DNA of 64,000 bases from F23-B02 sp045601285 (GCA_045601285.1 JAZRZJ010000038.1:1-64000); one strand, 5' to 3'. Shown: positions 14,534-23,484, counted from the stretch's first letter. Numbers and translations are program-made. The notes: a model not told the origin generated them from the letters alone.

Positions 14534-15298
14534 TCAGTATTCGCGCTTTGCAATTGCAAGCCAGCCCAACGCGGTTGTGGCGACAATGTAGAGCGGTGAC
14601 ACCGCAAGCGCAATTCTGAAGCTTTCGGCAGTGGGCTTTACGGAGCTTACGTTGGAGAGCATTCTGTCAAGCCAGTATTTAGTCAGCTCAATTCTGCCTG
14701 AAGCATCAGCTCCGCCGGAAACCGAGCTTTCAAAAGAGGTTAGCAGAATAGTTACGGCAAGGGGAAGCACAATGCAAAGTGCAATTGCGGCGCCGTTTTT
14801 CTGAATTGCGGAGCAGACCGCATTGAACAGACAGGCATAGGCAAGTGTAATAAGAAGCTGGGACAGAAGCGATTCAAGAAAGCTCAGATTCAGCGCGTCG
14901 CTGCTGCCACCTGATACAACTCTTGCGGCGATGGCTGCGGAAAGCCAGCAGAGAAGCAGCATGCCTGCAAAGGCAATGCACAGCACAATGAGCTTGGCAA
15001 GGTAAATCTGGGTGCGGGTATAGCCTCGCGTCACAATGACACGTATTGTACCGCAGTTATAATCCTCGCAGATGAAAATTGCGGCAAAAACAGCAATAAT
15101 GATTGTGAAAAGGAAACTGCTGCCTGCGTTGACCATGCTTTCCATTGAAAAGCCCGCGCTGTCCGTGCCGCTAATACCTCTGGCTGCCCAGGATATGCGT
15201 GTCTGAAAAATGTTAATCAGAAATGTGAACAATATGCAAATGTAAAAGGTTTTCTGAAGCAGGAGCTTTCGGAGCTCAAATTTAATAAGCCTTCCCAT
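14534..15298 (-). CDS. ABC transporter permease, ABC-2 type
   Basis: A membrane protein of about 254 aa. I place the start at the ATG at 15298, one base after the stop of the ATPase gene, where the sequence begins MGRLIKFELRKLLLQ; the longer reading frame to 15361 would overlap the ATPase gene. About six transmembrane helices can be counted (for example FYICILFTFLINIF and FLFTIIIAVFAAIFIC). The YNCGTIRVIVTRGYTR loop is typical of bacitracin/lantibiotic-export type permeases. With the ATPase at 15300-16193 it should form an exporter of a hydrophobic or peptide substrate. The substrate is unknown. Confidence 0.85.
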   Translation of the reverse strand: MGRLIKFELRKLLLQKTFYICILFTFLINIFQTRISWAARGISGTDSAGFSMESMVNAGSSFLFTIIIAVFAAIFICEDYNCGTIRVIVTRGYTRTQIYLAKLIVLCIAFAGMLLLCWLSAAIAARVVSGGSSDALNLSFLESLLSQLLITLAYACLFNAVCSAIQKNGAAIALCIVLPLAVTILLTSFESSVSGGADASGRIELTKYWLDRMLSNVSSVKPTAESFRIALAVSPLYIVATTALGWLAIAKREY

Positions 15299-15299
15299 A

Positions 15300-16193
15300 T
15301 CAGCCACCGACCCTTTCCATGAAGTAGCTTTCAAGGGTTGCGGTCTGCCGCTGAAGCTCAATAACGCTTATTCCGTTTTCAACAAGTGCGGTGTTGATGG
15401 CTGCGCTGTCCTCAAGGTGAGAGTCAATGACGATGGTGTTCTCCTCAAGCCTCGGCTTAATGTCACCAAGCTGACCGCGTATAACTTCAAGGGCTTTTTC
15501 AGTATCGTCTACCGTGATAAGAAGTCTGCGGCGGCACTTCTGTTGAAGCTCCTTTGCGGAAATCTGCTCCACAAGCACACCGTTATTGATAATTCCGTAG
15601 ACGGTAACAACCTTTGCAAGCTCGTCCAGAAGATGACTTGACACAAGAATCGTAACGCCAAGCTCCTTGTTCAAGCGGAGAATGAGATCGCGTATGTCCT
15701 TGATGCCCTCGGGGTCAAGACCGTTGACAGGCTCGTCAAGAATGAGAAATTCGGGGTGACCGAGCATGGCAATCGCAATGCCGAGGCGCTGCTTCATGCC
15801 GAGTGAAAACTGACCGACCTTCTTTTTGCCTGTATCCCCAAGCTCAACAAAGCGCAAAATTGCCCGTATATCCTTGTCGCTGTTGCCTGTAAGCAGAGAA
15901 AAGCGCTTTAGATTTTCATAGGCAGAGCAGTTTTTGTACAGACTCGGCGATTCAAGCAAAGAGCCTATGCGGTGCCGTGCAGCGTCGGGGTTTTGACCGC
16001 CAAAAAGCTCGAGGGTGCCGCTGCTTGGAACTGCTGCGCCGAGTACCAAGCGCATAAGCGTTGTTTTTCCTGCACCGTTCTTTCCTATGAAACCGTAGAT
16101 GTCACCCTTCTTAATGCTGATACTGACGCCGTTCACGGCTTTTTTCATTCCGTAATTCTTTGTAAGCTCATGGGTCTTAAGAACATATTCCAA
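15300..16193 (-). CDS. ABC transporter ATP-binding protein, BcrA type
   Basis: A 297-aa ATPase. Walker A is GKNGAGKTT, the signature FSLGMKQRL, Walker B FLILDEPVNGLDPEG and the switch His is in VSSHLLDEL. The C-terminal extension of about 80 aa is common in the BcrA/YtrB group. The start is TTG at 16193, eight bases after AAGGAGG; the in-frame TTG further upstream would place the ribosome binding site inside the gene. It is the first gene of the operon with the permease, separated from it by one base. The barnase-barstar pair follows on the same strand and may be co-transcribed. Confidence 0.9.
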   Translation of the reverse strand: MEYVLKTHELTKNYGMKKAVNGVSISIKKGDIYGFIGKNGAGKTTLMRLVLGAAVPSSGTLELFGGQNPDAARHRIGSLLESPSLYKNCSAYENLKRFSLLTGNSDKDIRAILRFVELGDTGKKKVGQFSLGMKQRLGIAIAMLGHPEFLILDEPVNGLDPEGIKDIRDLILRLNKELGVTILVSSHLLDELAKVVTVYGIINNGVLVEQISAKELQQKCRRRLLITVDDTEKALEVIRGQLGDIKPRLEENTIVIDSHLEDSAAINTALVENGISVIELQRQTATLESYFMERVGG

Positions 16194-16279
16194 GTATAAG
16201 GCCTCCTTGCACAATTGACTTATTATTGACTTTAGGGTAACATATTAATGCAATAAAATCAATAAGCGGTGAAAAAGCT

Positions 16280-16951
16280 ATGGCAGAAATGAAAATCATT
16301 GCAAGGGTGAGTTCACCATTCAAATCAAAATTCGGAATACCCCGTCAGAGCGGGATTGCGGAGGAAATTGAATCTGAAATCGTTTTCGAACCCGAATTCA
16401 GAAATCCCGATGCCCTGCGCGGTCTTGAGGAATGGTCGCATATCTGGCTGATATGGCAGTTTTCCGAAAACCTTCGGGATACCTGGTCACCAACAGTGCG
16501 CCCGCCGCGTCTGGGCGGGAACACACATGTGGGAGTTTTTGCAACGCGCTCGCCCTTCAGACCGAATGCCATCGGACTGTCCTGCGTGAAGCTCAAATCA
16601 GTTGACATAACAAATGAGGGCCCTGTACTGAAGATAATGGGCGCCGACCTTATGGACGGCACCCCCATATTCGACATAAAGCCTTATGTTCCTTATGCCG
16701 ACGCCCATCCGGAAGCCACAGGAGGTTTTACGGACAAGACGGAATTTCACAGGCTTAAAGTTGACATAACAAATGAACTTGAGGAGAAAATTCCAGAAAA
16801 GGAAAGGGCAGCGCTGATAGCTGTGCTGTCAAATGACCCGAGACCGCAGTATCACAAGGACCCGGACAGAGTGTACGGATTTCCCTTCGGTGAGCATGAG
16901 ATTAAGTTCAAAGTCAAGGACGATACCCTTACCGTAATCGCGATAGAATAA
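16280..16951 (+). CDS. trmO: tRNA (N6-threonylcarbamoyladenosine37-N6)-methyltransferase TrmO
   Basis: A 223-aa protein of the TrmO/TsaA family, which uses S-adenosylmethionine to methylate t6A37 in tRNA-Thr. The family beta-barrel motifs are visible: FKSKFGIPRQSG (about 15-26), then GGNTHVGVFATRSPFRPNAIG (split across residues 76-96), and DLMDGTPIFDIKPYVPYAD. The C-terminal DPRPQYHKDPDRVYGFPF is typical of the long form. It is a single gene with a terminator just after its stop. Confidence 0.93.
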   Translation: MAEMKIIARVSSPFKSKFGIPRQSGIAEEIESEIVFEPEFRNPDALRGLEEWSHIWLIWQFSENLRDTWSPTVRPPRLGGNTHVGVFATRSPFRPNAIGLSCVKLKSVDITNEGPVLKIMGADLMDGTPIFDIKPYVPYADAHPEATGGFTDKTEFHRLKVDITNELEEKIPEKERAALIAVLSNDPRPQYHKDPDRVYGFPFGEHEIKFKVKDDTLTVIAIE

Positions 16952-16978
16952 AAGACACCGCCACAGGCGGTGTCTTTT
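16950..16978. terminator. Bidirectional terminator
   Basis: Arms AAAAGACACCGCC / GGCGGTGTCTTTT around ACA between the convergent trmO and the M3-like lipoprotein gene. Confidence 0.9.
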
Positions 16979-16979
16979 A

Positions 16980-18647
16980 TTATCCTATATCAAGCTTTTC
17001 CGAAATTACATCGGCGATGCTTCTGACTGTATCTGCGCTTATGGGGGAGGACACGCCTGCTCTGCTCAGCAGTCTGATAAAATCGAAATTTTCCGCGTTC
17101 CTGAGAACCTTGAGATAGGCCTTAAGACCGCTGCCTGCGCTGTTCTGCTCCATGCAGTACATACTGAAGGCCGCAGAATCGGACACACAATAGCTGACAA
17201 CATAGAAGGGGTAGTCGAAGAAATGGCTGACGTCGATCCATGAAAGCGGCGCAACATCGCCGAAGTCCTCACCGAAGCCGTATTCGTTTGCGCACTCAGC
17301 GTATATGCTGTTTACCTTGTCAACAGTGAGCTGATTTTCGGGCAGAGAGAATACACGCTGCTCAAATTCGTTAAAGCAGGCCTGATTGACATAGAGATAC
17401 AGAATGTCGGTCATTTTGTATTCCGTAAGTGCCTCGGCAAGCTTAGTGTCGGAAAGATAGCTGAGAAGCATATATTCCATTCCCTGAGAGAGCGTTTCGG
17501 AGGTGTCGAGATTATAGTCGAGGTCATCGTTCTCGTAGGAATCGGCAAAGTGTCCGAATTCGTGAGCAATGGTAATGATATCCTCCTGATAGCCGCCGGG
17601 CTTTACAAAAAGGAAGGGAGAGCTGTAGTCATCAATATAAATAACGTATGATGTATCAAGCTTTTTGCTCGATGCACTCACATCGTAAAGCTCACGGCTG
17701 AGCATGAAGTCCATGGCTTCCTTCAGCAGCTTATCCATGCCCGAAACGGTTGTTTCAACGGTGCTCAGCGCATCTTCGGCGCTGATTTCATCGAGCCCGT
17801 AGTAAGCATAGTCAAGTATGCCCGAATCCCGAGCCTCCTTGTACAGCGGCACGATGTATTCCTTGATTGCGGCAAGATAATCCTTTAAATCATCGGGGGT
17901 ATATTCACGTCCGAACTGAAGATAAGCGAGGTCCTCGTAGGAATCGAAGCCGTATTCCTTCGCAATCTGATGGCGAAGCTTTACAAGCTCAATGTAGATC
18001 CGGCACATATCCTCGTTATAGGTCTTGTATCCCTGAGTTTCGCTTTTGCAGCTATAGAATTTGACAAGCAGATTGCGGTATTCATTCAGCAGAACGCTTT
18101 CCTGAGCATAAAGACTGTTGAGCTTTTCAAAGCCGTCTTCATAGCTTCCGCTGTATTGCTCCGCAAGCATACCGCCGAAATAATCATCGTCAAGCTCATC
18201 TGCGATGTCGGAACTGGCGCAGGCAACCATAAGCTCGGTGAACATGGTGGAAACGTCAGCCTCGGCAGCAGAGCAGTATTCGTATTCCGCGCTGTAGTAT
18301 TTGTCGGAGGTGTCAAGGTCGCTGTGGATTTCAGCCAGTGTTGCCATGGTGTAGAAGTTCCAGTAAAGCTCATAGAAGCCGTCAAGTGCTTCAACAACCG
18401 TGTCATAGTCCTCTCCGTCATCAAGCATATCGCATATTTCATCAACGCTGCTGCGGATAGCGTCCGTTTCGGGACGCTCATAGACCATGTCGCTGAATCT
18501 GACACCGTCGCCTATATCGGCTTTCTCGGCCTGTTCGCTTTCTTTACCGTCCTTCTTGCTGCCGTCTGAATTATTATTGCAGGCGCAAAGTGAAAACAGC
18601 ATGACAAAAGCGAGAATAAAAGCGGATATTCGTTTTCTCAGGCGCAT
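16980..18647 (-). CDS. M3-like zinc metallopeptidase lipoprotein
   Basis: A 555-aa protein with a lipoprotein signal (residues 1-22, lipobox LCAC) followed by a Ser/Asp/Lys-rich spacer. The catalytic site is HEFGH (in ITIAHEFGHFADSY, about residue 365), with a likely third zinc ligand Glu in SETLSQGMEYML about 25 residues on. The long helical N-terminal part and the position of HExxH agree with the oligoendopeptidase F/M3 fold, though overall similarity appears low. It should act on peptides outside the membrane. The gene stands alone and is divergent from plsY. The N-terminal 40-70 residues are acidic and low in complexity. Confidence 0.8.
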   Translation of the reverse strand: MRLRKRISAFILAFVMLFSLCACNNNSDGSKKDGKESEQAEKADIGDGVRFSDMVYERPETDAIRSSVDEICDMLDDGEDYDTVVEALDGFYELYWNFYTMATLAEIHSDLDTSDKYYSAEYEYCSAAEADVSTMFTELMVACASSDIADELDDDYFGGMLAEQYSGSYEDGFEKLNSLYAQESVLLNEYRNLLVKFYSCKSETQGYKTYNEDMCRIYIELVKLRHQIAKEYGFDSYEDLAYLQFGREYTPDDLKDYLAAIKEYIVPLYKEARDSGILDYAYYGLDEISAEDALSTVETTVSGMDKLLKEAMDFMLSRELYDVSASSKKLDTSYVIYIDDYSSPFLFVKPGGYQEDIITIAHEFGHFADSYENDDLDYNLDTSETLSQGMEYMLLSYLSDTKLAEALTEYKMTDILYLYVNQACFNEFEQRVFSLPENQLTVDKVNSIYAECANEYGFGEDFGDVAPLSWIDVSHFFDYPFYVVSYCVSDSAAFSMYCMEQNSAGSGLKAYLKVLRNAENFDFIRLLSRAGVSSPISADTVRSIADVISEKLDIG

Positions 18648-18741
18648 ATTTTCCCTCCGTGATTAATCTTCATATATTTACTTAATAATAACAGCGGAAG
18701 CTTCAAAATGCAACAATGAGCAGATTTAACGAAAATGTGCA

Positions 18742-18770
18742 TTGAAAAAACTTCAAAAAATTGATATAAT
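18742..18770 (+). promoter_or_regulatory. Promoter of plsY
   Basis: -35 TTGAAA (18742-18747), 17-bp spacer, -10 TATAAT (18765-18770), 34 bp before the start codon. Confidence 0.75.
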
Positions 18771-18803
18771 TAGTTTGAAAATTTTAAGTAAAAGAGGAGC
18801 GGA

Positions 18804-19394
18804 ATGAGGTATATTATTATTGCGGCAGCTGCATATCTGTTGGGCTCCTTCTGTGCGTCAATTCCCATAACAAAGCGTCTGTACGGAGAAGATGTAAGAA
18901 ACCGCGGCAGCGGAAATGCTGGCGCAACCAATGCCGCAAGGGTTTACGGACTCAAGGCGGGTCTGCTTACGCTTACCTGCGATATGGCGAAGACCGTTGC
19001 GGCGATGCTCTTCGGAAAACTGCTGTGCGGTGAGGCAGGGGAGGCTTTGGCAGGCGCGGTGTGTATTACGGCGCATTGCTTTCCTCTGTATTTCGGCTTC
19101 AGAGGGGGCAAAGGCGTGTCGGTAGGTGCGGCATTGAGCCTTATGTGCGGCTGGAAGGTTTTTGCCTCCGTAATGTTTGTTTTCCTTGTGACTGCTGTTT
19201 TGAGCAAAAAGGTCTCCCTCGGCTCAATATTCGCATCGGCAGCACTACCTATAAGTGCAGTGCTGTTTTCACGGGGGAAATACCTCGTTGCCATGAGTGT
19301 ATTTTCAGCCCTGCTTGTAATTATTATGCACCGGGACAACATCAGAAGACTTCTTGCGGGAGAAGAGCGCGACTTCAGACCGAAATCGGAATGA
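18804..19394 (+). CDS. plsY: Acyl-phosphate:glycerol-3-phosphate acyltransferase PlsY
   Basis: A 196-aa integral membrane enzyme that transfers the acyl group from acyl-phosphate to glycerol-3-phosphate, the first step of phospholipid synthesis. The three PlsY motifs are present: GSGNAGATNAAR (about 35-46), the second loop with H-C-FPLYFGFRGGKGVS (about 91-106), and the third near the C-terminus around SLGSIFASA. Five transmembrane segments are predicted. The start ATG follows AGAGGAG. It has its own promoter and no operon partner. A weak A/T-rich stretch follows without a clear terminator. Confidence 0.95.
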   Translation: MRYIIIAAAAYLLGSFCASIPITKRLYGEDVRNRGSGNAGATNAARVYGLKAGLLTLTCDMAKTVAAMLFGKLLCGEAGEALAGAVCITAHCFPLYFGFRGGKGVSVGAALSLMCGWKVFASVMFVFLVTAVLSKKVSLGSIFASAALPISAVLFSRGKYLVAMSVFSALLVIIMHRDNIRRLLAGEERDFRPKSE

Positions 19395-19504
19395 AACAGC
19401 ACGTTTCTTACAGCGTTAAAAAAGCGCCGCTGTTGAAGATATAGAAATTTTTATATAAAAATTGTACAATATACCGAAAATGTATAACACTTTAGCCTGC
19501 TATC

Positions 19505-19533
19505 TTGACAAATTAATGACGCACGAGTATCAT
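19505..19533 (+). promoter_or_regulatory. Promoter of the 77-aa gene
   Basis: -35 TTGACA (19505-19510), 17-bp spacer, -10 TATCAT (19528-19533). About 70 bp of leader follow before the ATG. Confidence 0.7.
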
Positions 19534-19603
19534 ATAATCATAATAACAGTGGGCGTAAAGAGCGCACACATTATTAAAATCGATACATAAAGGAGATTAT
19601 ATC

Positions 19604-19837
19604 ATGCCTCTGTTTAAAGACATCGTTGGCAAGCAGTTCCTCGAGGACTATGACGGCGTAGAGCTCTTCAAGATCTACACCCCCAAAATCGCAAAGCTTC
19701 CTAAGCTGGCTTACAAGCCCTTCTACAACACTCCTACTCCCCAGGTAGTTGAGAGATGCATCCGCCTCGGCCGCTGCACCGCTGATGAAGCAGCAGCTCT
19801 CGAGAAGGCATTCAACGAGAAGTACGGCGCACTCTGA
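19604..19837 (+). CDS. Small conserved-looking protein of unknown function
   Basis: A 77-aa soluble protein with no signal, membrane segment or Cys residue. It is basic in the first half (many Lys, Pro, Tyr: KIYTPKIAKLPKLAYKPFY) and ends in a helical segment (EAAALEKAFNEKYGAL). I do not recognise it. It is convincingly a gene: consensus -35, AAGGAG seven bases before the ATG, a strong terminator after it, and codon choice heavily biased to C-ending codons like that of the large oxidoreductase at 9319. Those traits suggest high expression. It is monocistronic between plsY and the alanine symporter. Confidence 0.85.
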   Translation: MPLFKDIVGKQFLEDYDGVELFKIYTPKIAKLPKLAYKPFYNTPTPQVVERCIRLGRCTADEAAALEKAFNEKYGAL

Positions 19838-19874
19838 TCGTTCAGATCAGGAGACAGTCCAAAGGAAAATTAAT

Positions 19875-19904
19875 GCGGAGGCACATTCGTGCCTCCGCTT
19901 TTTT
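19875..19904 (+). terminator. Terminator of the 77-aa gene
   Basis: Arms GCGGAGGCAC / GTGCCTCCGC around ATTC followed by TTTTTT. Confidence 0.93.
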
Positions 19905-20042
19905 ATGCCCTTTTAGTTTAGCACGGTAAATTATTTGCAACATTATGATGCGAAAATTGCAATCTCTGCTGTAGAAACGCAGGGAAACCGTCATAATCTG
20001 CATTTTTCCATAAAAAACTTGTCATGTTGTTGTGGAAAATGC

Positions 20043-20071
20043 TTGAATTTTTGCAGATGAGATTGTATAAT
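20043..20071 (+). promoter_or_regulatory. Promoter of the alanine symporter gene
   Basis: -35 TTGAAT (20043-20048), 17-bp spacer, -10 TATAAT (20066-20071). Confidence 0.78.
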
Positions 20072-20072
20072 T

Positions 20073-20098
20073 ATTAACGTTAATGTGTTTTTTAACAC
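20073..20098 (+). promoter_or_regulatory. Two palindromes just after the -10 of the symporter promoter
   Basis: ATTAACGTTAAT (20073-20084) is a perfect 12-bp palindrome, followed at once by GTGTT/AACAC (20085-20098) around TTTT. They overlap the expected transcription start and could be a repressor site. The regulator is unknown. Confidence 0.5.
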
Positions 20099-20136
20099 AA
20101 TCTTTATAAGAAAAAGTTTAAGTTAGGAGAATTGTC

Positions 20137-21582
20137 ATGCTTGAAGCAATTCACAACGGCATTAATGCTGTAAGCGGTGTGCTGTATCAGCCCTACATCG
20201 TTCCTCTGATTCTTGTAGTTGCAGGCATTTACTTCACCATTCGCCTCGGCCTGCCTCAGTTCCGTCTCTTCGGCGAATCCATCAGAGTTGTTTCCGAAAA
20301 GCCCAAAGATAAGAACGGTATTTCTTCCTTCGGCGCACTGATGGTTTCCACCGCATCCCGTGTCGGCACCGGCAACATCATCGGTGTTTGCGCCGCAATC
20401 ATCATGGGCGGCTTCGGCGCTATCTTCTGGATGTGGATTACCGCAATCCTGGGCGGCGCTTCCGCTTTTGTTGAATCCACTCTGGCACAGATTTATAAGA
20501 AAAAGGATAAAGACGGCACCTACTACGGCGGTCCTTCCTACTATATGCAGGACGCTCTGAAGCAGCGCTGGCTGGGCATCATCTTTGCAATTATCCTTAT
20601 CCTGACCTACGCTGTGGGCTACAATATGCTGGCCTCCTACAATACCCAGTCCACCTTTGAAGCCTTCGGCTTCTATGATGCAAAGGTCACACCTATCATC
20701 ATCGGTGCTATCCTTGCCATTCTCTTCGGCGCAGTTGTTCTGGGTGGTGCAAAGCGTCTTACCAAGGTTACCGGTGTTCTTGTTCCCGTTATGGGCATTC
20801 TCTACGTTGTTGTTTCTCTTATTATCCTTGTTATCAACGCAAAGTACATTCCCGCCATGTTCGGTGCGATCTTCCAGAGCGCATTCGACTTCAAGGCAAT
20901 TTTCGGCGGCTTCACCGGCTCCTGCATCATGTGGGGCATCAAGCGCGGCCTCTACTCCAACGAAGCAGGTATGGGTTCCGCTCCCAACGCAGCAGCTACC
21001 GCAGACGTATCCCACCCCGCAAAGCAGGGTCTGGTTCAGATGCTTTCCGTATTTATCGACACTCTGCTCATCTGCTCCGCCACCGCATTCATGTGCATGT
21101 CCGGTCAGCTGAAGGTTGGCAGCACCGACCTGAGCGCCTATGTTGACAAAGCAGGCGACCCCATCTCCGGTATGTTTGTTCAGGACTCCATCTTCGCATC
21201 TCTGGGCAACGTCGGCCCCATCTTCATTGCCGTGGCTCTCTGCCTCTTCGCATTCACCACTCTCATCGGCAACTACTACTACTGCGAAGGCTGCCTGAAG
21301 TTCATCATGAAGAAGACTCCCAGCAAGGCATTTGTAACCGTGTTCCGCCTCTGCGCAACCGTGCTGGTATTCCTGGGCGCCATTCTTTCCGCAGGCTTTG
21401 TATGGGATACCGCTGATATGCTCCAGGGTCTCATGGTTGTCATCAACGTTCCCGTAATTCTTATCCTCGCCAAGCCCGCCATTGCAGCTCTCAAGGACTA
21501 CATGAAGCAGCGCAAGGAAGGCAAGAACCCCGAATTCAAGGCTGCTGACATCGGCATCGCCAACACTGAGTGCTGGAAGTAA
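20137..21582 (+). CDS. Sodium:alanine/glycine symporter, AGCS family
   Basis: A 481-aa membrane transporter of the AGCS (Alanine or Glycine:Cation Symporter) family, which imports small neutral amino acids with Na+. Around ten transmembrane helices are visible. Family motifs are present: LPQFRLF near residue 40, VSTASRVGTGNIIGV (about 70-84), the GGPSYYMQDAL loop (about 131-141) and GLYSNEAGMGSAPNAAA (about 272-288). The ATG follows AGGAGAATTGTC. The gene has its own promoter and operator-like palindromes. A copy of the gene-end repeat with its hairpin follows about 28 bp after the stop. Confidence 0.95.
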   Translation: MLEAIHNGINAVSGVLYQPYIVPLILVVAGIYFTIRLGLPQFRLFGESIRVVSEKPKDKNGISSFGALMVSTASRVGTGNIIGVCAAIIMGGFGAIFWMWITAILGGASAFVESTLAQIYKKKDKDGTYYGGPSYYMQDALKQRWLGIIFAIILILTYAVGYNMLASYNTQSTFEAFGFYDAKVTPIIIGAILAILFGAVVLGGAKRLTKVTGVLVPVMGILYVVVSLIILVINAKYIPAMFGAIFQSAFDFKAIFGGFTGSCIMWGIKRGLYSNEAGMGSAPNAAATADVSHPAKQGLVQMLSVFIDTLLICSATAFMCMSGQLKVGSTDLSAYVDKAGDPISGMFVQDSIFASLGNVGPIFIAVALCLFAFTTLIGNYYYCEGCLKFIMKKTPSKAFVTVFRLCATVLVFLGAILSAGFVWDTADMLQGLMVVINVPVILILAKPAIAALKDYMKQRKEGKNPEFKAADIGIANTECWK

Positions 21583-21610
21583 TCCATAATTAAGTTAAAT
21601 CTACCGTCCA

Positions 21611-21710
21611 GGGGCGGAGCGCCATAGGGATTAATAGGCTTTGAACGGACCTTTTCCGCCCATACTTTATCAAAAATCCGGCAATGCGTCAGCATTGTCG
21701 GATTTTTGTT
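21611..21710 (+). repeat. Gene-end repeat family, copy 2
   Basis: Begins near GGAGCGCC, then ATAGGGATTAATAGGC, TTTGAACGGACC, TTTTCCGCCCATACTT and a hairpin ATCCGGCAATGC / GCATTGTCGGAT with TTTTT. It lies directly after the alanine symporter gene, on the same strand, and probably ends that transcript. Confidence 0.85.
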
Positions 21711-21808
21711 ATATTTTCCGGACGAAAAATTTTTCACCCAAAACTGCCAGTTGCACCACTGTAGGGAACAGGCTTGCCTGTTCCACCCCATGAAAGCTAA
21801 GCCCCGCC

Positions 21809-22082
21809 TGTCATTCTGAGGAGCCTGTGACGAAGAATCCCCAACGAACAGGGGGATTCTTCGCTTCGCTCAGAATGACAGGATTGGATGTACTCCGCAG
21901 CAAAAGAACTGTCATTCTGAGGAGCCTGCGACGAAGAATCCCCAACGAACAGGGGGATTCTTTGCTTTGCTCAGAATGACAGGATTGGATGAACTCCGCA
22001 GCAAAAGAACTGTCGTTCTGAGGAGCCTGCGACGAAGAAACCCCAACGAGCAGGGAGATTCTTCGCTTTGCTCAGAATGACA
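21809..22082. repeat. Tandem array of three 101-bp units with hairpin repeats
   Basis: Three copies of the TGTCATTCTGAG...CTCAGAATGACA hairpin start at 21809, 21910 and 22011, an exact 101-bp period: a 72-bp hairpin plus a spacer of type GGATTGGATG.ACTCCGCAGCAAAAGAAC. Units differ by a few substitutions. The rest of 21583-22224 holds the gene-end repeat and stretches such as CACTGTAGGGAACAGG (21759 and 22148), with no gene. Confidence 0.9.
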
Positions 22083-22224
22083 GTTATAGGGATGCTGTGC
22101 GTTCGGACGGTCAAGACCGTTCCCTACGCCAAAACTGCCATCTGCACCACTGTAGGGAACAGGTTCGCCTGTTCCGCCAGCGCATGCCTGCCGTATGATG
22201 CACCGCCCAAGCCGGTGGATTTTT

Positions 22225-23421
22225 TCATTCTTTAAGCTCTGTTTTTTCAACACTTGGGAGTATTAGCAGAAAACCGACACTTGCAACGACCGTGCCGACC
22301 ATCAGCGTGCTGCTGACGCTCAGATTATCCAGCATATAGCCTCCGAGGTAGCTTGCGAAAATACTGCCGAGGGTTATCATGCTTGTGGTGAAGGCCTGAC
22401 CTTTTACAGAGTCACGCTTTTTAATGACCTCCTCAACATAGCGCACCGATGCGGGAATGAACACCGCAAAGGACAGCGCCTGAAGGCACATTGCAAAGTA
22501 CATCATGGGCAGGGAAGAGGCAAACCATGCCGCCGCCTGCTTCACCGCAAACATTACGGCGGAAAACTTCAGCAGAGTGGAGCACCGTATCCTCCGCAGA
22601 AGCCTGTCAAACAGAAGCATGGCGGGAAGCTCGCACAGCGCCATAATGCAGAAAATATTTCCCATGTCGCCGCTGTTGCCGCCAATGGGACGGAGAAACT
22701 CAATCATAAAGTTGCCCAGAAGCGAGTGGGAGAAAAACAGCATTGCCACGCCCAGAAGATAAACGCAGAAGCGCTTGTTCTGCCGTATGAATACACCGAT
22801 GGAACTTGCGGCTTTTTCGGGATTGTCAAACACTTTCGCGGGAACAAGACGCATTGTCTTTTCCTGATGAACCATAATTCCGATAGCGGCAATGAGCAGC
22901 ACCAGAAGAATTATGTAAACTACCGGCACTACTTCCGGACTGAGCTTTTGGGTGAGAACGCCGAGAAGCGCCATGCACAGCGCAAAGCAAAGCGAGCCCA
23001 CACCTCTTGAACGCGCGAATTTAATGCTGTAGCCCCAGGTGTTGAGATAGGTGCTCATGGCGTTGGTCAGCGGCTGCAGGAGAATGCTTGTGGCAAGCAT
23101 CAGAATGTACACGGCAGACAGCAGAGCGCAGGCACTCGGAATAAACACCGCGGCAAAGGAAAGGAGCATTGATATTGCCGCGATTGCCGCGGAGCTGATA
23201 AGCAGCGGCTTTTTGTTGCGCCTGTCAATGTAGCCCGCCGCCACCGGCTGCAGGAGGAAGGCTGCAACATTGCCTAAGGCGAGGATAATTCCCAGCTCAT
23301 AGTTTGAGTAGCCCCTATATTGCAGAAAAACGGCGGCAAAATTAAAGACAAGACCGTTTGACGCCCAAAAGACACCCAGCGTCCATGAAAATTCTAAATT
23401 TAGTTTGGTATTAGCTTTCAT
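22225..23421 (-). CDS. MFS transporter
   Basis: A 398-aa major facilitator superfamily protein with about 12 hydrophobic segments in two halves. The loop between helices 2 and 3 reads GYIDRRNKKPL, matching the MFS motif A region. The N-terminal FSWTLGVFWASNGLVFNFAAVFLQYRGY resembles the nucleoside/phenylpropionate-permease-like branch (MFS_1_like). The substrate cannot be told. The start ATG at 23421 follows AGAGATGAATT. The C-terminus EKTELKE is short. The GntR regulator lies 90 bp upstream in the same direction with a terminator between, so a direct operon is unlikely but regulation by it is possible. Confidence 0.85.
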   Translation of the reverse strand: MKANTKLNLEFSWTLGVFWASNGLVFNFAAVFLQYRGYSNYELGIILALGNVAAFLLQPVAAGYIDRRNKKPLLISSAAIAAISMLLSFAAVFIPSACALLSAVYILMLATSILLQPLTNAMSTYLNTWGYSIKFARSRGVGSLCFALCMALLGVLTQKLSPEVVPVVYIILLVLLIAAIGIMVHQEKTMRLVPAKVFDNPEKAASSIGVFIRQNKRFCVYLLGVAMLFFSHSLLGNFMIEFLRPIGGNSGDMGNIFCIMALCELPAMLLFDRLLRRIRCSTLLKFSAVMFAVKQAAAWFASSLPMMYFAMCLQALSFAVFIPASVRYVEEVIKKRDSVKGQAFTTSMITLGSIFASYLGGYMLDNLSVSSTLMVGTVVASVGFLLILPSVEKTELKE

Positions 23422-23484
23422 AATTCATCTCTTTTACTATGTAGAATTTTATTATAGCATAATACACTATATGATACAAGAAAA

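Noticed and set aside
21809..22082. Possible CRISPR array because of regular repeats
   Set aside because: Repeats are long self-complementary hairpins and the spacers are near-identical to one another; no cas genes are present.
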